The notes beneath the pieces are model-generated. The model worked only from the letters and a program-made list of their open reading frames with translations, did no database searches and was not told the DNA's origin. Source: Roseobacter sp. (lineage in GTDB: Bacteria > Pseudomonadota > Alphaproteobacteria > Rhodobacterales > Rhodobacteraceae). Taken from it: 64,000 nucleotides of DNA. The position numbers were made by a program, and so were the translations under genes. Shown here one piece after another: positions 9,631-18,836 of this stretch; position 1 is the stretch's first letter; every line of letters begins with the position of its first letter. Location: assembly GCA_024636495.1 (NCBI GenBank), contig JAGXGZ010000043.1, positions 1 to 64,000 on the forward strand. The letters are read 5' to 3'.

Positions 9631-10086
9631 ATGGTTTTTACGTCCTTCATGAATATCGCCTTGGATGAGGCGCGCGCTGCCGCTGCAAGGGGCGAAGTGC
9701 CTGTGGGCGCGGCCATTGTGTCGCCTGCGGGATTGGTGGTTGCGCAGGCGGGCAACCGGACGCGCGAGTTGAACGATCCGACCGCCCATGCCGAGGTTCT
9801 GGCGATCCGCGCGGCCTGTGCGGCTGCGGGGGTGGAACGGCTGGGCGGGCATGCGCTTTATGTGACGCTTGAGCCTTGTGCGATGTGTGCAGGGGCGATT
9901 TCGGCGGCGCGGTTGGCGACGTTGTATTATGGGGCGAGTGACCCCAAGTCCGGCGGGGTTGCGCAGGGCGCGCGGGTGTTTTCCCATCCCCAATGCCACC
10001 ATGTGCCGGATGTTTATGACGGTATCGCAGCGAGCGGATCTGAGGCGTTGTTGAAAGAGTTTTTCGCAGAGAAAAGAAAAGGATAG
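9631..10086 (+). CDS. tadA: tRNA-specific adenosine deaminase
   Basis: HAEVLAIRAA...TLEPCAMCAGAI (HAE/PCxxC); start reset within the over-long ORF 8545..10086. Confidence 0.93.
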   Translation: MVFTSFMNIALDEARAAAARGEVPVGAAIVSPAGLVVAQAGNRTRELNDPTAHAEVLAIRAACAAAGVERLGGHALYVTLEPCAMCAGAISAARLATLYYGASDPKSGGVAQGARVFSHPQCHHVPDVYDGIAASGSEALLKEFFAEKRKG

Positions 10087-10092
10087 GGCGAT

Positions 10093-10713
10093 ATGGCAAA
10101 TCGAGATGAGCTGAACTTGTTTGTGCGCGATGCCTTGGTTACGGGCAAGTCCCGCGACGAGATTGCTTCCGTGCTCACCGGCGCAGGCTGGAGCCCGAGC
10201 GAGGTGAATGATGCCTTGGGCGCGTGGGACGAGACGCCGTTTTCGCCCCCGGTTCCACGCCCCGTGTCCACCGTGTCGGCGCGTGATTTCTTTGTCTATG
10301 CGCTTACTTTCGGGCTCTTGCTGATCGGGTCGTTCAATCTGGTGTTGGTCTTGCAGGCCCTCGTCGATCTGGCCTTTGCCGATGAAAGCTATGGCGAGAC
10401 CGAGATTATTCGCTGGGGTGTGTCGGTGCTGATCGTGACGGCACCGCTTTACCTGTGGCTGACGCTGCGCGAGCGGCGCAAACTGGCACAGGACCCTGCG
10501 CTTTATCGCTCTGCCATCCGCAAATGGCTGACCTATCTGGCGCTTTTATTTGCGGCGATGACCTTGCTGATTGTGTTGATCGCGACGGTCTATGCGCTTT
10601 TGACGGGCGATTTGACCGGGCAGTTTATTGCGAAGGCGTTGATTGTCGTCGTCGTCGCTGGCGGTATTTTCCTGTTTTACTTCAACGATATCGGACGCGG
10701 CGAACCACAATGA
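10093..10713 (+). CDS. DUF5671-like multi-TM membrane protein
   Basis: RDFFVYALTFGLLLIGSFNLVLVLQALVDLAFAD and further TM helices. Confidence 0.65.
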   Translation: MANRDELNLFVRDALVTGKSRDEIASVLTGAGWSPSEVNDALGAWDETPFSPPVPRPVSTVSARDFFVYALTFGLLLIGSFNLVLVLQALVDLAFADESYGETEIIRWGVSVLIVTAPLYLWLTLRERRKLAQDPALYRSAIRKWLTYLALLFAAMTLLIVLIATVYALLTGDLTGQFIAKALIVVVVAGGIFLFYFNDIGRGEPQ

Positions 10714-11132
10714 ACCGGGTGTTTTTGATTGGATTTTGTGCGCTGATCGCAGCAGCTATCGGGGGCGGCCTGTGGGTTGTGGGTGGGCCAAATCATGCGC
10801 GGTTGATGACGCAGGACGCGGATCGGTTGGCGGCTTTGGTGGATTGGCATAACCGGTTGCGCTGTCTTGGGCGTAGTCAGGGTTTGCCGGACAGTCTGGA
10901 GGCCGCCGAAACCTGCCCCGATACGGTGGTGTTCGAGGGTGATCTTTCGCCCTTCGATGCCGTTACAGGCGTGCCTTATGTTTACACGCGTCTTGGCGGT
11001 CCTGCGTTCGAGGTTTGTGCGACCCTGGCCCTTGACCTTCAAGAAACGGGTCGCCTGCGCGCAGATATGGAAATGCGCGCAGGAAATGTGGTCTGTCTTG
11101 CAGGCATTGCGGCCCCTGATCGGAAAGAGTAA
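10710..11132 (+). CDS. Hypothetical exported/membrane-anchored protein
   Basis: MNRVFLIGFCALIAAAIGGGLW signal anchor; ATGA overlap with the preceding CDS; start reset within ORF 10455..11132. Confidence 0.7.
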   Translation: MNRVFLIGFCALIAAAIGGGLWVVGGPNHARLMTQDADRLAALVDWHNRLRCLGRSQGLPDSLEAAETCPDTVVFEGDLSPFDAVTGVPYVYTRLGGPAFEVCATLALDLQETGRLRADMEMRAGNVVCLAGIAAPDRKE

Positions 11133-11135
11133 CCC

Positions 11136-11828
11136 CTAGATCAAGATCGGCTTCATCACTTCGGGCTCGACCACGTTCACGCTTGGCAGACCGTCGATCA
11201 ACACTTGGGCAGATTGCTCGAGTGCGGGGAAGGTTTTGTAGTGGCCGGGGATCACCGTCTTGAAATCAAAGTATTTCTTTGAGGCATAGGCCGCTTGCGC
11301 CATATCCATCGTGTAATGCCCGCCAGCACTGAGGATGCCGATATCGGGTTTGTGATAGTCGCCCATCCATTCCATATCAGCCATGATACCAGTGTCACCC
11401 GAGACATAGATCACATGACCTTCGCCCGCGATCATAAAGCCAATCTCGGCCCCCATATAGATCGGCCCGGCCTCGCCGTTGACAGAGGAGGAGTGGGACG
11501 CAGGCACCATTGTCACAGCGACCTTGCCGCATGTGATCGTGCCGCCTTTATTGAAGCCAATGGTGTTTTTGACGCCTTTGTTTTCGAAATAGCCCATCAG
11601 TTCTACCATGCCCGCCACGGGAGCAGAGGTCTTTTCGGCGACCATCGCCAAGTCTTGCGTGTGGTCGAAATGGCCGTGGGTGATCAGAATTTGTGTCACA
11701 CCCTCAAGCGCTGGGGCGTGATACTCGTCGTCGAGCATTGGATTGCCCGAAAGCCAAGGGTCAATCAGTAGAACCTGATCCTCGATTTCGATGCGAAAGC
11801 TGCCGTGTCCGAGCCAGATGATGTTCAT
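11136..11828 (-). CDS. Metal-dependent hydrolase, UPF0173-like metallo-beta-lactamase fold
   Basis: MNIIWLGHGSFRIE...THGHFDHTQD...VSGDTGIMADM...PGHYKTFP. Confidence 0.92.
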   Translation of the reverse strand: MNIIWLGHGSFRIEIEDQVLLIDPWLSGNPMLDDEYHAPALEGVTQILITHGHFDHTQDLAMVAEKTSAPVAGMVELMGYFENKGVKNTIGFNKGGTITCGKVAVTMVPASHSSSVNGEAGPIYMGAEIGFMIAGEGHVIYVSGDTGIMADMEWMGDYHKPDIGILSAGGHYTMDMAQAAYASKKYFDFKTVIPGHYKTFPALEQSAQVLIDGLPSVNVVEPEVMKPILI

Positions 11829-11890
11829 TTTGGGTTCTCCCTTGGTCATACTCCAAATCCCAACCTAGTATATCTTGCAGCTTTGGGGAG

Positions 11891-11922
11891 CCTCCGGAGG
11901 GAGTTTATTTGGCAAAATGAAG
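11891..11922. repeat. Short intergenic hairpin-plus-tail repeat (CCTCCGGAGG + GAGTTTATTTGGCAAAATGAAG)
   Basis: Tail shared with 23024-23045. Confidence 0.5.
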
Positions 11923-12016
11923 ATGAGGCGTGGTGTTTGGGGCACGCGATGCCAGCCCAGACTTGCAGGGGGCAGCGGGGGGCGGTAAACGGCTGACAAA
12001 GAGATAAGGAGCACCC

Positions 12017-12304
12017 ATGTCCATTGACGAGACCACAGCCGCACGGGTGGCCAAATTGGCCCGTATCAAGGTCGAGCCATCCGCTTTGCCGGCACTTGCC
12101 CAAGAGTTCAACAACATCCTTGGATTTATCGAGCAATTGAACGAGGTCGATGTGGACGGGGTCGAGCCGATGACGTCCGTCACGCCCCAAGTTTTGAAGC
12201 GGCGCGATGATGTGGTGCGCGATGGCAACCAGCAGGCCAAGATTTTGGCAAATGCGCCTGATGCGCGTGAAGGGTTCTTTGCTGTGCCGAAGGTGGTGGA
12301 ATAA
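12017..12304 (+). CDS. gatC: Asp-tRNA(Asn)/Glu-tRNA(Gln) amidotransferase subunit C
   Basis: [55 protein letters not shown]. Confidence 0.95.
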   Translation: MSIDETTAARVAKLARIKVEPSALPALAQEFNNILGFIEQLNEVDVDGVEPMTSVTPQVLKRRDDVVRDGNQQAKILANAPDAREGFFAVPKVVE

Positions 12305-13791
12305 TGGCTGATCTGAACAAACTGAGCCTTGCTGAGGCGCGCGATGCATTGCGCAAGGGAGATGTTACGTCGGTTGAATTGACCGGAGCCTGTTTGGGCG
12401 CGATCGAGGGTGCCGGCGCGTTGAACGCCTTTGTGCACCATACGGGCGATCTGGCGATGGACCAGGCCCGCGCGGCGGATGCGCGGATCAAGGCGGGCGA
12501 TGCGCCTGGGATGTGTGGCTTGCCAATTGGCATTAAGGATTTGTTCTGCACCAAAGGCGTGCCGTCGCAGGCAGGGTCGCGGATTTTGCAGGGGTTCTTG
12601 CCGGAATATGAAAGCACCGTTTCGCAGAACCTGTTTGATGCGGGTGCGGTCATGCTGGGCAAGTTGAACATGGACGAATTCGCCATGGGCTCGTCTAATG
12701 AGACGTCAGTCTATGGCAATGCTGTGAACCCTTGGCGGCGGGCGGGCGATGATGCTCCTTTGACGCCGGGTGGATCCTCTGGCGGGTCGGCCGCTGCGGT
12801 TGCGGCTGACTTGTGTCTGGCCGCCACGGGCACGGATACGGGCGGGTCGATCCGCCAGCCTGCGGCCTTTACTGGTACAGTGGGGATTAAACCGACCTAT
12901 GGGCGCTGTTCGCGTTGGGGCGTCGTGGCCTTTGCGTCGTCCTTGGATCAGGCGGGTCCGATGACCAAGACCGTGCGCGATGCGGCCATTATGTTGGGTG
13001 CTATGGCGGGCTATGACGCCAAGGACAGCACCTCGGCCGAGTTGGCTGTGCCCGATTTCGAGGCAGCGCTGACGGGCGACATTCGTGGTAAAAAGATCGG
13101 CATTCCGCGCGAATACCGCATGGACGGCATGCCCGAAGAGATCGAGGCGCTGTGGCAGAACGGTATTGCCATGATGCGCGATGCCGGGGCCGAGATTGTC
13201 GATATCACCTTGCCGCACACGAAATATGCGCTTCCTGCTTACTATGTGATTGCCCCCGCCGAGGCGTCTTCCAACCTCGCACGCTATGACGGGGTGCGCT
13301 ACGGTCACCGCGCCAAGCTGGATCAGGGCGATGGTATCACCGAGATGTATGAAAAGACCCGCGCCGAAGGGTTCGGCCCCGAGGTGCAGCGCCGTGTGAT
13401 GATCGGGACATATGTGCTAAGTGCCGGTTTCTACGACGCTTATTACAACCGTGCGCGCAAGGTGCGGACGCTGATCAAGAAAGACTTTGAGGACGTCTTT
13501 GCCGCCGGAATCGATTGTATTCTGACGCCGGCAACGCCTTCGGCTGCCTTTGGTCTGGGCGAGATGACGGATGCTGATCCGGTGGCGATGTATCTTAACG
13601 ATGTGTTTACCGTGACGGTCAACCTTGCCGGATTGCCCGGAATTGCGCTGCCCACTGGCACCAATGCTCAGGGACTGCCCTTGGGGTTGCAACTGATCGG
13701 GCGGCCTTGGGAAGAAGCGGATTTGCTATCAACCGCCTATGCGCTTGAGAAAGCCGCGGGGTTTGTAGCCAAGCCGGAAAAATGGTGGTAA
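12304..13791 (+). CDS. gatA: Asp-tRNA(Asn)/Glu-tRNA(Gln) amidotransferase subunit A
   Basis: Amidase signature [32 protein letters not shown]. Confidence 0.97.
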   Translation: MADLNKLSLAEARDALRKGDVTSVELTGACLGAIEGAGALNAFVHHTGDLAMDQARAADARIKAGDAPGMCGLPIGIKDLFCTKGVPSQAGSRILQGFLPEYESTVSQNLFDAGAVMLGKLNMDEFAMGSSNETSVYGNAVNPWRRAGDDAPLTPGGSSGGSAAAVAADLCLAATGTDTGGSIRQPAAFTGTVGIKPTYGRCSRWGVVAFASSLDQAGPMTKTVRDAAIMLGAMAGYDAKDSTSAELAVPDFEAALTGDIRGKKIGIPREYRMDGMPEEIEALWQNGIAMMRDAGAEIVDITLPHTKYALPAYYVIAPAEASSNLARYDGVRYGHRAKLDQGDGITEMYEKTRAEGFGPEVQRRVMIGTYVLSAGFYDAYYNRARKVRTLIKKDFEDVFAAGIDCILTPATPSAAFGLGEMTDADPVAMYLNDVFTVTVNLAGLPGIALPTGTNAQGLPLGLQLIGRPWEEADLLSTAYALEKAAGFVAKPEKWW

Positions 13792-13833
13792 AAGAACGCC
13801 AATAAAACAGTGCAGATAGAAAAAGCAGGTCCA

Positions 13834-14574
13834 ATGATTAAACCGATTTCCCTTGTTGTCACCTTGGGCATGGCCCTATCGGCGTGCCAACCCGCCATAC
13901 CGGACAGCGGTCGCGGGGCTGGGTTTGATTCATTCCAGACGCAACAAGCGCAACGTGATGCGGCCTTGGCAACGAACAGCCAAGCGCTTCCTGCGCCTTC
14001 AGCCGTGAATGCGACACCACTGGCAGCGCTTGACGACGGTTCTGCTGCGTCAACGGCGGCGCAAACCGCCCGCATTCTGGACGCGACCCGCCCCGGTGGT
14101 TTGGGAAACGACGCTTTGACCAATTCCGGCATTGAACCGATCAATGCCAGCCCCGCAAACGCAGCACCACCGGTGCTGAACACCGAAGGTATTTCGCAAG
14201 AGAACAACTTTGATGCCGTGTCTGGTGAACGCAGCATCGAAGGCGACGCTGCGCGTATTGCTGCCAACCGTGCGCAATACCGCGTTGTGCAGCCCGAAGC
14301 CCTGCCAGACCGCGCCGAAGCCGGACCAAACATCGTGTCCTATGCTTTGCAAAACAATCACCCCGTGGGCACGGCGGTCTATTCACGTCGCGGCTTTAAC
14401 AAAGCGCGCAAATATGAGCGCGCTTGCGCGGAATACACCCATCCTGATCAGGCGCAATTGGCCTTTCTAAGCGCCGGAGGGCCAGAGCGTGATCGTGCTG
14501 GAATGGATCCTGATGGCGATGGATATGCATGCACATGGGATCCCTCTCCCTACCGACGTGCCATCCAAGGATAA
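13834..14574 (+). CDS. Lipoprotein-like protein with C-terminal excalibur calcium-binding motif
   Basis: MIKPISLVVTLGMALSACQP lipobox; C-terminal MDPDGDGYACTWDP; start reset within ORF 13810..14574. Confidence 0.75.
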   Translation: MIKPISLVVTLGMALSACQPAIPDSGRGAGFDSFQTQQAQRDAALATNSQALPAPSAVNATPLAALDDGSAASTAAQTARILDATRPGGLGNDALTNSGIEPINASPANAAPPVLNTEGISQENNFDAVSGERSIEGDAARIAANRAQYRVVQPEALPDRAEAGPNIVSYALQNNHPVGTAVYSRRGFNKARKYERACAEYTHPDQAQLAFLSAGGPERDRAGMDPDGDGYACTWDPSPYRRAIQG

Positions 14575-14580
14575 TCGCAG

Positions 14581-15255
14581 GTGATCGCAGATGTGATCAT
14601 CCACCCCTCCCCAAATCAAGGGCCGCGCCGCGATGGGCTGCGGCCCTCAATCGTTGTGATCCACTATACCGCCATGCAAAGCGCTGCCGCGGCGCTTGAA
14701 AGGCTTTGCGACCCTAGCGCCGAGGTGTCCGCCCACTACCTGATCTCGGGGCAGGGCGACGTGTACCAGATGGTCGAGGAAGATCAGCGCGCTTGGCACG
14801 CGGGGCAGGGGGAATGGGCAGGGTCGGATGACATCAATTCACGCTCAATCGGGATCGAATTGGACAATCAGGGCACCCATCCGTTTGCAGAGCCTCAGAT
14901 GCAAGCACTTGAACGCCTTTTAAAGGACATCATGGCAAGGTGGAAAATCACAGCCGACGGGGTGATTGGCCATTCAGATATGGCACCGGGACGCAAAGCT
15001 GATCCGGGTCCACGTTTTGACTGGGCAAGGTTGGCGCGGCAGGGACTGGCAGCGACAGGCAAGGATGATCCTTCGCGCAAGGACCTGACACCCGACAGCT
15101 TCATCGCTGCGGCGCGTCTGGTGGGTTTCACGGCCGATGTCTCGCTAGATACATTGCTAACCGCCGCACGGCTGCGCTTTGCCCCGTGGCGATCGGGGCC
15201 GTTGTGCCAGGACGACCTGCAGCTTTGCCATTACATATCGTCCAAATGGAAATAA
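14581..15255 (+). CDS. N-acetylmuramoyl-L-alanine amidase (Amidase_2, AmpD/AmiD-like)
   Basis: VVIHYTAMQSA...VSAHYLISGQGDVYQMVEEDQRAWHAG...SIGIELDNQG...GHSDMAPGRKADPG; GTG start. Confidence 0.9.
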   Translation: MIADVIIHPSPNQGPRRDGLRPSIVVIHYTAMQSAAAALERLCDPSAEVSAHYLISGQGDVYQMVEEDQRAWHAGQGEWAGSDDINSRSIGIELDNQGTHPFAEPQMQALERLLKDIMARWKITADGVIGHSDMAPGRKADPGPRFDWARLARQGLAATGKDDPSRKDLTPDSFIAAARLVGFTADVSLDTLLTAARLRFAPWRSGPLCQDDLQLCHYISSKWK

Positions 15256-15321
15256 ATCCCCGCCGGAGGCATCAGGGGCGCAAAACACATTGACCCGGCC
15301 CGATCCAAGGCGCTAGGCGTG

Positions 15322-15740
15322 CAGCGCGCGGAAGGCTGGATGGCCGCGGGCCTTTCAAAGGGTTCGAGGAAAGTCCGGACTCCAAGGAAAGACGGTGCCG
15401 GGTAACGCCCGGGCGGGGCAACCCGACGGATAGCGCCACAGAAAATAAACCGCCATCCCAGCGGGTCGGGCAACCGATACCACCGGGGCGGTAAGGGTGA
15501 AACGGTGCGGTAAAAGCGCACCGCGGGGGTGGTAACATCCCCGGCATGGCAAGCCCCACCAGGAGCAATGCCAAATAGGGACCGCGCGCTGCGTCTGGCA
15601 ACAGGCAAGGCGGGGCTTTTTCTGCCCCAGCAGGTCCGGGTTGGCAGCTATAGCCATGCGAGTAATTGCATGGTCAGAGGAATGGTCATCCCCTGTCTTC
15701 GGGCGGGGACAAAATCCGGCTTATAGGCTTTCCGCGCATC
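15322..15740 (+). ncRNA. rnpB: RNase P RNA, bacterial type A
   Basis: GAGGAAAGTCCGGACTCC (P4 5'), ACAGAAAATAAACCGCC, AAGGGTGAAACGGTGCGGTAAAAGCGCACC, GAGGAATGGTCATCC...ACAAAATCCGGCTTATAGGC; P1 pairing GCGCGGAAGG/CTTTCCGCGC. Ends approximate. Confidence 0.95.
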
Positions 15741-15756
15741 TTTTCCGGACCAAACA

Positions 15757-15798
15757 CGGAATTTTTAAAATTCCGGACCGGAAAATTCGAATTTTCCG
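15757..15798. promoter_or_regulatory. Two tandem palindromes CGGAATTTT-T-AAAATTCCG and CGGAAAATTCGAATTTTCCG
   Basis: Read directly: perfect dyads at 15757-15775 and 15779-15798, 3 nt apart. Confidence 0.75.
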
Positions 15799-15923
15799 TC
15801 TCCTTTCCGCTGACGTTGGGAAATAGCGGTTGACTCGGGGGCTGGCGTGGCTAGAACCCAAATCTCAGGATTTCACGAGCAACGGTCGAACAGCGGCCTG
15901 CTCGTCGTTGCAGGAGAACGACT

Positions 15924-16091
15924 ATGGCGAAGCCAACCACGATCAAGATCCGTCTGAACTCGTCCGCGGGCACAGGCCATTTCTACGTTACAAAGAAAAA
16001 CGCGCGTACGATGACAGAAAAAATGGTCATCAAAAAGTACGACCCCGTTATTCGCAAGCACGTGGAATACAAAGAAGGCAAGATCAAGTAA
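15924..16091 (+). CDS. rpmG: 50S ribosomal protein L33 (absent from the ORF track, 55 aa)
   Basis: Translated by eye: [55 protein letters not shown]. Confidence 0.97.
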   Translation: MAKPTTIKIRLNSSAGTGHFYVTKKNARTMTEKMVIKKYDPVIRKHVEYKEGKIK

Positions 16092-16117
16092 GATCGCCCT
16101 CTTTGCTTTGAATACTG

Positions 16118-16144
16118 GACCGCACCGTTGTGTGCGGTCTTTTG
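16118..16144 (+). terminator. Rho-independent terminator after rpmG
   Basis: GACCGCAC-cgttgt-GTGCGGTC-TTTT. Confidence 0.85.
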
Positions 16145-16176
16145 CGTTTTCAACCATAGTTTTTGAAAGTGATAGG

Positions 16177-16866
16177 ATGCCCAAGGAAGGTCATTATATC
16201 AACCGCAGCAATTGGTTGCGTGCGGCGGTGCTGGGGGCCAACGACGGAATCGTTTCGATGTCGAGCTTGCTGGTCGGTGTGACCTCTGCGGGGATGGCAT
16301 CGGGCAATGTGATGCTGACGGGCTTTGCGGGGCTGACGGCAGGGGCTTTGTCGATGGCGGCGGGGGAATATGTATCGGTCTCCGCGCAGGCCGATGTGGA
16401 GGCAGCAGATCTTGAACGCGAACGGATCGCGCTGGAAGACGATCCTGACTACGAACTTGAAGAACTGGCCGAAGGGCTTGAGACGCGCGGCGTCGATCCG
16501 AAGCTTGCGCTCAAGGTTGCTACGCAATTGACCGATCACGATGCTTTGGGCGCCCATGCGCGCGAAGAGCTGGGGATGTTCGGCCTTGCAGGGCAAGCAA
16601 ACCCGTTGCAGGCGGCGGGGGCATCGGCGCTTGCCTTTGCGGTTGGCGGCGCATTTCCCTTGATTGCAGCACTGATTATGCCCGCGCATCTTGATATCCT
16701 GGGCGTTGCGATTGTCGCAGTTTTGGCGCTGGTCTTGTTGGGTGCTGGGGGCGCGCGTTTGGGGGGCGCACCATTGCGTCCCGCGATTCTTCGGGCTGTC
16801 GTTTGGGGTGTTGTTGCGATGGTGTTTACGGCGGCGGTTGGGCAGCTTTTCGATGTGGCCGTTTAA
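16177..16866 (+). CDS. VIT1/CCC1-family transporter
   Basis: HYINRSNWLRAAVLGANDGIVSMSSLLVGVTSAG...GLTAGALSMAAGEYVSVSAQADVE; start reset within ORF 16108..16866. Confidence 0.93.
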   Translation: MPKEGHYINRSNWLRAAVLGANDGIVSMSSLLVGVTSAGMASGNVMLTGFAGLTAGALSMAAGEYVSVSAQADVEAADLERERIALEDDPDYELEELAEGLETRGVDPKLALKVATQLTDHDALGAHAREELGMFGLAGQANPLQAAGASALAFAVGGAFPLIAALIMPAHLDILGVAIVAVLALVLLGAGGARLGGAPLRPAILRAVVWGVVAMVFTAAVGQLFDVAV

Positions 16867-16889
16867 GGGCCTTTACGGTCAAATCCTGT

Positions 16890-17600
16890 AACTGACCGAC
16901 ACCTTCAATATTTTACCCGTGACAAGCACTGCGGACCCGCTGGCGAGAGATTTAACGGCGTGTGCAATATCCTCCGGCACTTCAATCCGCTCCAAAGATG
17001 TGTCTTTGACGAATAGTGCCGTCAGCCCTTGGTGTTTGGGGGATACCGATCACACCGGGTGCCAGGGCATTAACTCTTATGCCCGATGGTCCCAGTTCCT
17101 TGGCAAGGGGGCGATTCTAAAGGTTTAGCGCCGCCTTGTTGCCCCCGAACAGGGTAGTGCCTTTCGGGTGCAACACCGCGTCCATCAATACTATACTCAA
17201 AATGGCAGCGCCCGGTTGCAAATGCGCCAAGGCCACCACAAGCAATCCCGCTGGTGCGAATAGGTTAATAGCCAGCAACCCGTCTGGTCGGCGGCACGAT
17301 GGGTGTCCCTAAGGGCATGCTACGGCCAGGACCTAGCGCTGTTCACAGTAAATATCCAACCGCTCGAAACAGGCGTCACCTGCGCTATCACAACAATTCA
17401 CTTCCTGCCTTATGTCAGGTCCGCGTGAGCCGCATAGAGGCCCTTAGGCACGCCCCTTGGTTCAGTCTGGTGCCATACAATCGCACCATCATGATCGCTC
17501 GCCATGTTTTCAGCGATGGCACGACCTATGCCGATAGCGGCCCCGGTCACAAGAGCAGGACGGGGCAGGATCTGGTGCTCTATCAACTTGAATGCAGGCG
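16890..17600 (-). pseudogene. Decayed short-chain dehydrogenase/reductase (SDR)
   Basis: Minus-strand fragments in different frames: PALVTGAAIGIGRAIAENMASDHDGAIVW (N-term), AKELGPSGIRVNALAPGV, and EVPEDIAHAVKSLASGSAVLVTGKILKVSVSY (C-term); no intact ORF. Confidence 0.75.
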
Positions 17601-17605
17601 AAAGC

Positions 17606-17914
17606 TTACCGATCTTGTGGGGCAATATCCTTTGTTGCGTCGGTTTGGCGCGCAATATCTTCGAGGGAGTATTTCAAACTGCGCCGTTTTGCCGATGCCG
17701 GTTGGTGCAACAGACTAACGCCCGCGCGTCGATCTTGCAGCGGCCGGATCGGGCGCGGCACAAAGCCTCCCGCACAATTGGGGCAGACGTTTTGTAATAC
17801 TTCGTCAACACAAGCAGCGCAGAACGTGCATTCATAGCTGCAAATTCTTGCGTCCATGGCTTGGGGTGGCAGGTCTTTGTCACACATCTCACAGTTTGGG
17901 CGTAGTTCCAGCAT
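17606..17914 (-). CDS. DUF1272-like cysteine-rich protein
   Basis: MLELRPNCEMCDKDLPPQAMDARICSYECTFCAACVDEVLQNVCPNCAGGFVPRPIRP. Confidence 0.85.
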   Translation of the reverse strand: MLELRPNCEMCDKDLPPQAMDARICSYECTFCAACVDEVLQNVCPNCAGGFVPRPIRPLQDRRAGVSLLHQPASAKRRSLKYSLEDIARQTDATKDIAPQDR

Positions 17915-17992
17915 GGTGCGATCCCCTCATGGCTTGGGTTCAGCATCGACCAGCGCAAGGGGGCTTGCAAGCCCGGCGCAGTGCCGAAAACG

Positions 17993-18024
17993 AAAACCGC
18001 CCGCCAGATTTCTCTGACGGGCGG
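17993..18024 (-). terminator. Rho-independent terminator for the Bax inhibitor-1 family gene
   Basis: Minus strand CCGCCCGTCAGAGAAATCTGGCGGGCGGTTTT. Confidence 0.8.
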
Positions 18025-18059
18025 TCCAAACCTTTACGACCCAATTGGGTTCAAATCAT

Positions 18060-18836
18060 CTATTCGCGGTTGCCGAACAGTTGCAGCAGCATCATGAACA
18101 TGTTGATAAAGTTCAGGTACAGGCTGAGTGCGCCCATGATACCCGACTTTTGCAGCCACTCTTGGTCACCATGCTGGGCATGGGCAAGATATGTGTTTTT
18201 GATGTTCTGCGTGTCGTAAGCTGTCAGACCCGCAAAGATCAAAACACCGATAGCAGAGATCGCAAATACCAGCGCAGGGGAGGCCAGAAAAATGTTCACA
18301 ACCGAGGCCACGATCAGGCCGATTACGCCCATAATCAGGAAGCTACCCCAGCCAGAGATATCTTTTTTGGTCGTGTAACCCCAAAGCGACAGGCTTGCGA
18401 AAGCGATGGATGTGACCAAGAAGATCTGGATGATCGAATAGCCCGTGAAGACCAGAAAGATCGAACTGATCGACACGCCCATAACGGCGGCAAACGCGTA
18501 GAACAGCACTTGAGCCGTCGCGGCAGAGATTTTGTTCATGGCGGCCCCAAGGCCGAAGACAAAGGCGAGCGGCGCAAACATAACGACCCATTTCAGTGGT
18601 GACATATACAATGCCGACCCCAAAGAGGTCAGGTATTTGTCAGCACCGATCTGCGCTACAGCGGCAGAAGGGTCGGTCGTAACGGCCAGACCAGAGATGG
18701 CCCAGGCGGCGGCAAAGGTGATGAACATGCCGATCGACATGGTGCCATACACCTTATTCATGTGGGTGCGCAGCCCCTCGTCGATAGCGGCGGCGCGGGA
18801 TCCGGTTGCGGACCGGATTGTATTCACGTCGGCCAT
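18060..18836 (-). CDS. Bax inhibitor-1/YccA family membrane protein
   Basis: LNKVYGTMSIGMFITFAAAWAISGLAV-like N-terminus; multiple TM; AGLTAYDTQNIKNTY near the C-terminus. Confidence 0.93.
   Translation of the reverse strand: MADVNTIRSATGSRAAAIDEGLRTHMNKVYGTMSIGMFITFAAAWAISGLAVTTDPSAAVAQIGADKYLTSLGSALYMSPLKWVVMFAPLAFVFGLGAAMNKISAATAQVLFYAFAAVMGVSISSIFLVFTGYSIIQIFLVTSIAFASLSLWGYTTKKDISGWGSFLIMGVIGLIVASVVNIFLASPALVFAISAIGVLIFAGLTAYDTQNIKNTYLAHAQHGDQEWLQKSGIMGALSLYLNFINMFMMLLQLFGNRE

Noticed and set aside
12706-13308. 200-aa antisense ORF inside gatA
   Set aside because: Mirror of a strongly supported gene
15231-15826. Several ORFs (15231..15608 -, 15272..15601 -, 15355..15657 -, 15529..15726 +)
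   Set aside because: They lie over the RNase P RNA gene; open frames reflect GC-rich structured RNA, not coding
17299-17837. Plus-strand ORFs 17299..17718, 17504..17797, 17592..17837
   Set aside because: Opposite strand to SDR pseudogene remnants and the DUF1272 gene; no recognisable domain
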